NCBI GenBank assembly: GCA_964508975.1
Contig: CAZDVQ010000016.1
Span: forward strand, 1-64,000
Length of the DNA: 64,000 nt
Origin: CAZDVQ01 sp964508975
GTDB lineage: Bacteria; Bacteroidota; Bacteroidia; Chitinophagales; Saprospiraceae
Direction of reading: 5' to 3'
Within the stretch, counting starts at the first letter, position 1, and each line of letters begins with the position of its first letter. The notes below the pieces were generated by a model. That model was given only the letters and a program-made list of their open reading frames with translations, was not told the DNA's origin and searched no databases. The position numbers and the translations under genes are program-made. Below are positions 52,288 to 59,012 of this stretch, piece after piece.

Positions 52288-53181
52288 TTAAGCTTTAACC
52301 CTTTCCAGTTCTTGCTGGGCCATGCGTTTGGCTTTCAGCAGGTGGTGGAGCATAGGTTCGACCTTTTTAAGGGCCATGCCTTGCACTGCCGACCATTCGG
52401 CCTGGGTTTCGGGTGGGTTAAGGCTTACATCAACCATGGCCGTATTGGGGATAACCCAATGCGCGGGGATATCCAATTTTTGGGCAATATGCTCCCGGGC
52501 CTCGTAAAAGTGTTTGAGATAAACCTTTTGCTTATGGCTTAACCTAGATATACCTTTAATAGATAACCAGGGTTTGTCTTTTTTCTCAAAAGCTTTGTGC
52601 TCGGCGGTAATGTTGAGTCGCTCAAACTCGGCCAATAAATTCTTGCGTTCGAGGGCGTTCTCCATGGCAGTCCAGAGCGGTTTCAGGTAGCGAACATCGC
52701 GAGCGGCGTAAGCCAGCTGGTCCATGTTGAGGGGCCGTTTATTCCAATTATTCTTTTGGAGTTTACTGTTTTTCACGAAGGTTACGCCCAGGAATTTATC
52801 GAGGATGGAGGGTAGGCTAATATCGGTAAGGCCCAGCATTTTGGCCGCAATTTGTACATCGTTGATACCGTGTAGCATTTGTCCGGTTATGTAGCGGTAG
52901 AGGCGAACATCAAAATCGCAGGAGTACATCACTTTCTCGATGTTGGGGTTAGCCATCATCGGGTACAGCGGGCTAATATCGCCAATGCGGACGGGGTCGA
53001 TGACGTACATTTCGCCTTCGAATTCAATTTGAACGAGGCAAAGGTGGTAGCCGTAGCGGTGCATGTTCGACTCGCCCTCAAAATCTAGGGCAATGACAGG
53101 ATTATCGGCGGCATCTATTTGTTGAACGAATTGTAAAAGCGCTTCTTGATCGAAGATATAGGTAAAAGTTGTATCGGTCAT
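52288..53181 (-). CDS. rnd: Ribonuclease D with HRDC domain
   Basis: A 297-residue 3'-5' exoribonuclease of the DEDDy group. VIALDFEGES (about 29-38) carries the first acidic pair, YSCDFDVRLYRYI (about 88-100) the second, and AYAARDVRYLKPLW (about 155-168) the YxxxD motif. A C-terminal HRDC-like region follows (about 205-290). It trims tRNA and other RNA 3' ends. Confidence 0.9.
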   Translation of the reverse strand: MTDTTFTYIFDQEALLQFVQQIDAADNPVIALDFEGESNMHRYGYHLCLVQIEFEGEMYVIDPVRIGDISPLYPMMANPNIEKVMYSCDFDVRLYRYITGQMLHGINDVQIAAKMLGLTDISLPSILDKFLGVTFVKNSKLQKNNWNKRPLNMDQLAYAARDVRYLKPLWTAMENALERKNLLAEFERLNITAEHKAFEKKDKPWLSIKGISRLSHKQKVYLKHFYEAREHIAQKLDIPAHWVIPNTAMVDVSLNPPETQAEWSAVQGMALKKVEPMLHHLLKAKRMAQQELERVKA

Positions 53182-53253
53182 TTGAAATTACACGGGTAAA
53201 AAAGTAAGCCAGGGCTTGCGGCGGGGCATTGAATAGACGTAGGTGTTGGGATT

Positions 53254-53478
53254 TTATTCCTCGTCCCAGGTAAAGCTCTCGTGCACACCGCCCAGGTTAT
53301 TATCGCTGTAGGTAAGGTAAGTACAATTGGTTCCATCAAAACAATCGCGCACCACGTTGAGGGTAAAATTGAAAAGCGGAACGGTTATTTGGAACTCATC
53401 AACACCAGCTTTAATCTGGCTGAGTTCAGCTTGTTCAACTTTCCAACGTTCAAAATCCTGGAGTAATAAATCTGGCAT
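53254..53478 (-). CDS. Small acidic hypothetical protein
   Basis: A 74-residue protein (MPDLLLQDFERWKVEQAELS ... GVHESFTWDEE), rich in Asp, Glu and Asn, with no signal peptide. A TAnnTTTG box 29 nt upstream supports it being a gene. I recognise no family; a small structural or T9SS-related accessory role cannot be argued. Confidence 0.6.
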   Translation of the reverse strand: MPDLLLQDFERWKVEQAELSQIKAGVDEFQITVPLFNFTLNVVRDCFDGTNCTYLTYSDNNLGGVHESFTWDEE

Positions 53479-53507
53479 AATGGTTTGATTTGTTCATCAA
53501 TGCGCTA

Positions 53508-53515
53508 CAAATGTA
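53508..53515 (-). promoter_or_regulatory. TAnnTTTG -7 box for 74-residue protein gene
   Basis: The minus strand reads TACATTTG 29 nt before the ATG at 53478. Confidence 0.6.
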
Positions 53516-53659
53516 CGACTAAATTTGGTAAACGTTTAAATCCATCACACCTTGTTGTATCATGTAGGATTATTTTGAACCTGCCAGGCCGTTGGCCGAG
53601 GGTAATGTTCAATAATTCATTGTTCATCATTAACCAAGGCGGCTTCGCCGCCTTGGCCC

Positions 53660-53756
53660 GCGTTAGCTGGCCGGAGGGCGCCCGCGCAGCGGGCGGTGCG
53701 AAGCACGGAGCGCAGCGAACCCCGCAGGACAGCGACGGCGCGCAGCGCCGGAACGC
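53660..53756 (+). repeat. P1-P5 structured element, copy 17 (GCGTT:AACGC)
   Basis: GCGTT (53660-53664) pairs with AACGC (53752-53756), followed by CCAAAAAA. GCTGGCCGGAGGG pairs with CCCCGCAGGACAGC. Hairpins are GCCCGC-GCA-GCGGGC, GTGC-GAA-GCAC and CGGCGC-GCA-GCGCCG. A clean, compact copy. Confidence 0.92.
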
Positions 53757-53780
53757 CCAAAAAATAATCTTAAAATCTAT

Positions 53781-54551
53781 TTAGAACAGGGTTTTAAAAT
53801 CCAAGCGCTTGATACTATGCAAACGATGGGTAAACTTAGCATCGTAATTAGACCAGATGCCCTCCGCTTTAAACTGGTCGCGACGCACATAACCCGAAGC
53901 ATGGCAAATGCTGAGCTTGTTGAGGAGTATTCCGGTGTGCGTGACCTTACCCGCATCATTGGCAAAGAAAGCGATATCGCCGGTTTGGTGTTGCCCAAAG
54001 GGAATGCTCTCCCCTACCAAGGCTTGTTGGCTGGCATCGCGTGGCAAGTTATGCCCCAACATGCGAAAAACCACTTGTACCAAGCCCGAGCAATCAATCC
54101 CGTTCACGCTGCGGCCACCCCATAGATAAGGTGTACCTTCATACAGGGCGATGATGTTCTCCAAAGCGAATAAACCTTTAATCCCATGCGTGGGAATATC
54201 CTGTTGGACCAACTCTCGGTTTATGGTATAAGGCACTGGCGAACCGTAGCCGATGCTACAAGGGCCGTGCTCCCAGTTGATTTTATGCATGGGTACCGCA
54301 CAAAACTTGTTTTTGTACACCACGGGCTCCATCAATGGGAAATGCTGGCGAGCATCCATCCAACCGATATAGCCATCGTGGAGGCCGCTAACTTGGAGCC
54401 ATTTTTCCAGACGTTCGAGTATTTTGTATGATTCACCCCAGAGTAATTGGCTCACCATTTCGGCTTTATCGCTGGCCTCAGCACGCAAAGGCATCGAATT
54501 TAAAGCACAATATCCAAATTGAGTAGAAAAAGAAGTGTCAGGTACAATCAT
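53781..54551 (-). CDS. NlpC/P60 (C40) peptidase with SH3 domain
   Basis: A 256-residue protein with an N-terminal bacterial SH3 part (about 15-75; GESYKILERLEKWLQVS) and a C-terminal NlpC/P60 catalytic domain. GIDCSGLVQV (about 150-159) holds the nucleophile Cys and VTHTGILL (about 210-217) the catalytic His. The family cleaves bonds in peptidoglycan stem peptides. No signal peptide or lipobox can be seen at the N-terminus (MIVPDTSFS), so how it would reach the wall is unclear. Confidence 0.88.
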   Translation of the reverse strand: MIVPDTSFSTQFGYCALNSMPLRAEASDKAEMVSQLLWGESYKILERLEKWLQVSGLHDGYIGWMDARQHFPLMEPVVYKNKFCAVPMHKINWEHGPCSIGYGSPVPYTINRELVQQDIPTHGIKGLFALENIIALYEGTPYLWGGRSVNGIDCSGLVQVVFRMLGHNLPRDASQQALVGESIPFGQHQTGDIAFFANDAGKVTHTGILLNKLSICHASGYVRRDQFKAEGIWSNYDAKFTHRLHSIKRLDFKTLF

Positions 54552-54579
54552 TGAGATTATCTTTGCGTTTACAAGTAAT

Positions 54580-54587
54580 TACCTTTG
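54580..54587 (+). promoter_or_regulatory. TAnnTTTG -7 box for PorP/SprF gene
   Basis: TACCTTTG 26 nt before the ATG at 54614. A second match (TATCTTTG) lies at 54558-54565. Confidence 0.55.
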
Positions 54588-54613
54588 TGGCTTACGTTCA
54601 AGTTAAATATACA

Positions 54614-55660
54614 ATGAATAAAATTTATTTGGTCTTGCTGTGCAGTGTCATGCTCAAACTCACGGGTTTGCAGGCGCAAGATCCGCATTTCTCACAATAT
54701 TACGCATCTCCCCTGATATTAAACCCAGCAACCACTGGTTTTTTTGAGGGCAAATACCGGGTGAACACCTTGTACCGCAACCAATGGCCAGGTGTTTATC
54801 AAAACAACGCATATAAAACCATCTATGCGGGTATCGATATGAACTTCAAGTTAAATCGTAAAAACGACGCCATGAGTGGTGGCTTGATGTTCTATAACGA
54901 CCGTGCAGGTATTGGCAACTTCGCAACCACGGGCATTAACTTATCCTTTGCCTATAAAAAGGTATTAGACTATTACGGTAAGAACCAGTTATCCATAGGT
55001 TTTCAAGCAGGTTTAATCCAGCGCAACTTGACCTATGATAACTACACGTTTGAAGATCAATTTGACGGCGTTGGCTACAATACCGGCACATTAGAGGATT
55101 TACCGGGCAATAGTTTTGCTTTTGGCGATTACAGCACGGGCCTTCACTGGTCGTACAAGTTCAATAAGCAATCATCTATGCATGCAGGTTTAGGCTTGGC
55201 GCACATCTCGCAGCCCAACATGACCTTTTTCCGCGATGATGCCGACACCATTGTTAACCGCTTGCCGATGAAAATTAACTTTCAGACTGGCTTGCGTTTC
55301 CCGCTGGGTGGCGACCGTTCGCGTTTAGCCATGTTGCCCAAGTTAATGCTGAGCATGCAAGGCAAAGCGCTAGAATTGAATGCTGGTTCAAACTTTAGGA
55401 TACAGCTCGACCAGTTTGGGTTTGCAGCCCTCCACCTCGGGGCTTGGGCAAGGCCCGTTCGCGACGTTGAAGGTTCCATGGCGCTTGATGCCATCGTGAT
55501 GTTAGCCGGGCTGGAGTACCAGGGCCTCATGATTGGTTTCAGTTACGACCTCAACACCGTAGATTTGAGCAATACCCGTGGCCAGCGCACGGCTTTTGAA
55601 ATCTCGGTTTCATACATCGGCGAGTACGAAGATGAAGCTATTATTTGCCCTACTTTCTAA
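54614..55660 (+). CDS. PorP/SprF family type IX secretion-associated membrane protein
   Basis: A 348-residue protein with a signal peptide (MNKIYLVLLCSVMLKLTGLQAQ). The family hallmark DPHFSQYYASPLILNPATTG is at the mature N-terminus, with GVYQNNAYKTIY and repeated barrel strands after it. PorP/SprF-type outer-membrane proteins help secrete or anchor T9SS type B substrates. It is followed by a close relative. The start is set by the signal peptide. Confidence 0.92.
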   Translation: MNKIYLVLLCSVMLKLTGLQAQDPHFSQYYASPLILNPATTGFFEGKYRVNTLYRNQWPGVYQNNAYKTIYAGIDMNFKLNRKNDAMSGGLMFYNDRAGIGNFATTGINLSFAYKKVLDYYGKNQLSIGFQAGLIQRNLTYDNYTFEDQFDGVGYNTGTLEDLPGNSFAFGDYSTGLHWSYKFNKQSSMHAGLGLAHISQPNMTFFRDDADTIVNRLPMKINFQTGLRFPLGGDRSRLAMLPKLMLSMQGKALELNAGSNFRIQLDQFGFAALHLGAWARPVRDVEGSMALDAIVMLAGLEYQGLMIGFSYDLNTVDLSNTRGQRTAFEISVSYIGEYEDEAIICPTF

Positions 55661-55774
55661 AAAATAATGCAACAAAGCAGCGCTTATACCCATCATTTCG
55701 TTAAAAAGTTACCTCGCTAGTCAATAATTTGCCAATTTGCAGCGTTTACACTACGTCATTTTAAAAAATGCACT

Positions 55775-55782
55775 TAACTTTG
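55775..55782 (+). promoter_or_regulatory. TAnnTTTG -7 box for second PorP/SprF gene
   Basis: TAACTTTG 27 nt before the ATG at 55810. Confidence 0.6.
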
Positions 55783-55809
55783 GCTTCAAGTATTTATAAC
55801 TTTAGACCC

Positions 55810-56883
55810 ATGAACAAACTTTGTACACGTTTACTTGCAGTTGCGGTTTTATTGAGCTGCGTAATCACGAGCCAAGCTCAAGATGTGCGTTTCTCACAAT
55901 TCTTCAATAGCCCTATGCGTTTGAACCCTGCTATGACAGGTGTTTTTGACGGTAGTTTAAGGGCCGTTGTCAATTACCGCGACCAATGGGGTAGTTTGTT
56001 TCAAACCAATTCAATGCGTACCTATAACGCCAGCGTAGAAGGTAAGTTTTTAGGCCCAAAAGATGACTACTTCGCCGTTGGCGGTAGTTTGATGGGCGAT
56101 AAAGCAGGTAGCCTTGGTTATCGCCAGTTTGAAGCCCACGTGAGTGGTAGTTACCACAAGATACTTGGCCGCCCACGCGCTTGGAAACGTGGCTCAAATT
56201 TCTTAACGTTCGGCGCTCAGCTTGGTTTTGGCCAACGTGGCCTCGATTGGTCGGCTATTCGTACCTACAGCCAATTCGACGGCGATGGGTACAACCCAGG
56301 TTTAGGCACCAACGAGCCAACCAATGCCTTAAATAATCGCTTATTCCCCGACATGAACGCGGGTATCTTATATTATTCAGTTAGCGGAGAACGCAAAAGC
56401 TGGTATGCTGGCTTGGCATTTAACCACTTGAATAGCCCCAATATCTCTTTGGGCCGTGTACGTAGCGAGCCTTTGTACATGCGCATCACAGCGCATGCAG
56501 GTGCTGAGTTGCCATTGGGTAGCGCCAGCAAAAAATCGCCGATGAGCTTGTTGCCTACTGCAATGGTTATGACCCAAGGTCCTTCGATGGAAATCAACGC
56601 GGGTTTGGCTATGCACTACCGTCAAGCTAAATCAGGCGATATTTCCTTCCGTTTCGGTTCTTACTTCCGTATGGCTAAAGACTATGTTTCGCCAGCGGTT
56701 CGCCCTGAATCCATCATTTTCATGGCAGGTATCGGTGTGAGCGACTTTATGCTTGGCTTCAGCTACGATGTGCCCGTTTCTTCTATCCGGGTAGCCACGC
56801 AAAGCCAAGGCGCATTTGAAGTGTCAGCCATCTACATCAACCCGAACAAAGGCTCTAAACGCCAAGGCTGTCCTACGTTTTAA
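55810..56883 (+). CDS. PorP/SprF family membrane protein, second copy
   Basis: A 357-residue paralogue of the upstream protein. Signal peptide (MNKLCTRLLAVAVLLSCVITSQAQ), hallmark DVRFSQFFNSPMRLNPAMTG and NYRDQWGSLFQTNSMRTY; both paralogues end in CPTF. The 149-bp gap and its own promoter suggest independent transcription. No large type B adhesin is adjacent in the window. Confidence 0.92.
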   Translation: MNKLCTRLLAVAVLLSCVITSQAQDVRFSQFFNSPMRLNPAMTGVFDGSLRAVVNYRDQWGSLFQTNSMRTYNASVEGKFLGPKDDYFAVGGSLMGDKAGSLGYRQFEAHVSGSYHKILGRPRAWKRGSNFLTFGAQLGFGQRGLDWSAIRTYSQFDGDGYNPGLGTNEPTNALNNRLFPDMNAGILYYSVSGERKSWYAGLAFNHLNSPNISLGRVRSEPLYMRITAHAGAELPLGSASKKSPMSLLPTAMVMTQGPSMEINAGLAMHYRQAKSGDISFRFGSYFRMAKDYVSPAVRPESIIFMAGIGVSDFMLGFSYDVPVSSIRVATQSQGAFEVSAIYINPNKGSKRQGCPTF

Positions 56884-56930
56884 TGCTCACTCGGTGATAA
56901 TTATCACTGAAATATGGTGCTAGAATTGTG

Positions 56931-56938
56931 TACTTTTG
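56931..56938 (+). promoter_or_regulatory. TAnnTTTG -7 box for DUF983 gene
   Basis: TACTTTTG 23 nt before the ATG at 56962. Confidence 0.55.
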
Positions 56939-56961
56939 CGGTACATAACCTCTACACTATT

Positions 56962-57357
56962 ATGGCGACTAAAAACAATGTAATTTACAACATCGTGGCA
57001 ATGAAATGCCCACGCTGTCATCAAGGCGATTTGTATCGTACCCCACTTTCCAGTGGTAAAATTTACGATATGCATACCAATTGCCCTGTTTGTAATTTAA
57101 AATATGACCTTGAACCAGGCTTTTTCTGGGGTGCTATGTACGTGGGTTATGCATTCTCTTCTGGTGCATTGCTCATTACCGCTTTATTATGTTTAACCGT
57201 CTTTAACTTGAGTTTAGTAACCACCTACTGTATATTAGGTGTAACCGCAATTATAGGCTTTGCGTACAATGCACGTGTAGCGCGTGCCGTGTGGCTTAAC
57301 ATGTACGTTAGTTACGACCCAGAAGCCCGCGGCGAGAAAGTATCCGAAAAAGTATAA
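56962..57357 (+). CDS. DUF983 zinc-ribbon membrane protein
   Basis: A 131-residue protein. The CPRC ... CPVC pair (about 17-20 and 44-47) forms a zinc ribbon; GDLYR and KYDLEPGFFWGAMYV are family motifs; two membrane helices follow (about 62-105). DUF983 is common in Bacteroidota and alphaproteobacteria; a link to cytochrome oxidase or iron handling has been suggested but not shown. The start is placed by the promoter. Confidence 0.85.
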   Translation: MATKNNVIYNIVAMKCPRCHQGDLYRTPLSSGKIYDMHTNCPVCNLKYDLEPGFFWGAMYVGYAFSSGALLITALLCLTVFNLSLVTTYCILGVTAIIGFAYNARVARAVWLNMYVSYDPEARGEKVSEKV

Positions 57358-57372
57358 ATTAGCATTATTTGG

Positions 57373-57471
57373 GCGTTGCGCCGCATGCGCGTCGCCGGCG
57401 TGCTACGCGCTCCCTATTCGGTCGGCCCTACGGGCTGGCCGCGATGCGGCCACGCTACGCATGCCTAACGC
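57373..57471 (-). repeat. P1-P5 structured element, copy 18 (GCGTT:AACGC)
   Basis: On the minus strand GCGTT pairs with AACGC, followed by CCAAAT. GGCATGCGTAGCG pairs with CGCGTAGCACGCC (GCG:CGC inside). The mini-stem is CC:GG instead of GC:GC. Hairpins are TGGCCGC-ATC-GCGGCCA and GCCC-GTA-GGGC. Confidence 0.9.
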
Positions 57472-57591
57472 AGGAACGGCAGCGAAGCTGCCTTGGTTAA
57501 CGATGAATGCTGAACGATGAACAGACGCAGCATTCCTTGCTAAGCCAGGAGTGATTATGACATAAAAGCATTTATACAGGTGTAAAATATT

Positions 57592-57650
57592 CCAAATCGA
57601 ATAAAGTTTACCAAAACCGAATAAAGTATAACCAGTTTAATACACTGGTT
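57592..57650 (+). promoter_or_regulatory. Tandem repeats and palindrome before second Rpn gene
   Basis: CCAAATCGAATAAAGTTTA (57592-57610) is repeated as CCAAAACCGAATAAAGTATA (57611-57630), followed by the inverted repeat ACCAGT-7-ACTGGT (57631-57649), about 28 nt before the start codon. It looks like a regulator-binding region. Confidence 0.5.
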
Positions 57651-57677
57651 TTCAGATACTTGCCAGAGCTTTGCAGC

Positions 57678-58601
57678 ATGGCAAAAGATAAAAAACAAGT
57701 TTCGCCACAAGTACCCAACAGGGTACCGCTTGGCAACATCTACGACCGGGTGTTCAAGGAGAATGCCCGGGCACTCGTGCCATTTTTTATGGACGAGCCC
57801 GTGACCAACATAAAGCAGGTAAAGGATAGTTTTCCCATCAGCCTGGAGCGGGAGCTCGACATGTTATTCAAGGTTGAGTTTCCCTCTGGCGAGATAAGCT
57901 TGCTACACCTGGAATTCCAAGCTGCCCCGCACCCCGATATGGCAGCCCGGATGCTGGTTTACTTTGCACTGGCAAAGCGGCACTTCAAATTACCCTTACG
58001 ACAACTGGTCATCTACGTGGGTAAAGGCTCACATGGCATGCCCAATAGGCTAGATGACGTTGGACTAGCGTTCGAATATAAGGTAGTTTCGCTGAATGAG
58101 ATTGCCCCAGAGCGATTCTTGTCGGCACAGGTACCAGAAATCGTCATGCTAGCACTGCTGTCCAAGTACGACAAGGAACAATCGGAGCGCATCCTACGTT
58201 TAACCATTGACAAGCTTTGGCAGCACGCCCAGGGTTTAAAACTCGAAAAATTATCAAAACACTTGGGCATATTGGCCCGCTTGCGTAACTTTGACAACGA
58301 ACTCGTAAAACAATTAACCGATATGCCACTTTATATCAACCCCGAAGAAGACATGCTATACCAGAAAGGTATGCAAGTAGGCGAACTCATTGGCCTGGAT
58401 AAAGGCATTGAACAAGGTCGAGAACAAGGCATTGAACAAGGCATTGAACAAGGCATTGAACAAGGTGCTGATTTATTTTTGGAAGCCGTTCGTTTGTGCC
58501 GAGCGGGTTTATCTCTGGACAATATTGCCATCCAACTAGATGTAAGCCTATCCGTTGTTGAACAATGGATTCAAAAAGCTAAAGACAACGGTTTAATCTA
58601 A
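57678..58601 (+). CDS. Rpn-family PD-(D/E)XK nuclease with GIEQ repeats
   Basis: A 307-residue member of the Rpn/PDDEXK group. NIYDRVFKENARALVPFF lies at the N-terminus; the active-site strand pattern is ELDMLFKVEF ... LLHLEFQA (about 66-90), where E-x-Q replaces E-x-K. A run of 12-bp units encodes (GIEQ)n at about 243-263, and a helical C-terminus follows. It is related in plan to the protein at 35694 but only distantly similar. The ATG at 57678 is preferred over a TTG at 57660. Confidence 0.82.
   Translation: MAKDKKQVSPQVPNRVPLGNIYDRVFKENARALVPFFMDEPVTNIKQVKDSFPISLERELDMLFKVEFPSGEISLLHLEFQAAPHPDMAARMLVYFALAKRHFKLPLRQLVIYVGKGSHGMPNRLDDVGLAFEYKVVSLNEIAPERFLSAQVPEIVMLALLSKYDKEQSERILRLTIDKLWQHAQGLKLEKLSKHLGILARLRNFDNELVKQLTDMPLYINPEEDMLYQKGMQVGELIGLDKGIEQGREQGIEQGIEQGIEQGADLFLEAVRLCRAGLSLDNIAIQLDVSLSVVEQWIQKAKDNGLI
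58403..58466 (+). repeat. 12-bp minisatellite in Rpn coding region
   Basis: GGCATTGAACAA is repeated in frame, with one variant (GGTCGAGAACAA), giving GIEQ/GREQ units. Copy-number change would keep the frame. Confidence 0.85.
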
Positions 58602-58665
58602 AGTAATGTAAAGATATGGGGATTGGGGGATATGATTATGTGGAGATGTGAGGATGTGGAGATGC

Positions 58666-58690
58666 GTAGGGGCGCACCTATGTGTGCGCC
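58666..58690 (+). repeat. GTAGGGGC hairpin
   Basis: GTAGGGGCGCACC and TGTGTGCGCC form a hairpin, 28 nt before P1-P5 copy 19, the same distance class as the 12150 hairpin. Confidence 0.6.
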
Positions 58691-58717
58691 TAATACATAT
58701 ACACCAGAACACTACTC

Positions 58718-58854
58718 GGCCTAGCAGCTTGGAGGGCAGCCGCGTAGCAGCTGGTGCGAAGCACGGAGCACCGCGAACCCCGGAACCCCGAAGGGCACCG
58801 CAAAGGAACGTAGTGACTGCGCGAAAGGTGCGCCGCCGCAACGCGGTGGAGGCC
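58718..58854 (+). repeat. P1-P5 structured element, copy 19 (GGCCT:AGGCC)
   Basis: GGCCT (58718-58722) pairs with AGGCC (58850-58854), followed by CCCAAAA. GCAGCTTGGAGGG is kept and its partner ends GAAAGGTGC, but extra arms (CCCC-GAA-GGG and more) are inserted between. It is preceded by CACCAGAACACT. Confidence 0.85.
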
Positions 58855-58913
58855 CCCAAAAAATCCATCAAAAACAATGGTTTAGGGAACTTGAAACGCA
58901 TTAAATTTATAAA

Positions 58914-58929
58914 TTGAACAATTGTTCAA
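58914..58929. promoter_or_regulatory. 16-bp perfect palindrome before M19 gene
   Basis: TTGAACAATTGTTCAA, 83 nt upstream of the start codon, is a candidate operator for a dimeric regulator. Confidence 0.4.
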
Positions 58930-59012
58930 CATTTAATGCAAATTTACTTGCCTTTTTACACGGGATTAACGTTAATCCCTTATATTGCAAGTACATAACC
59001 CAGAACCCAAAC

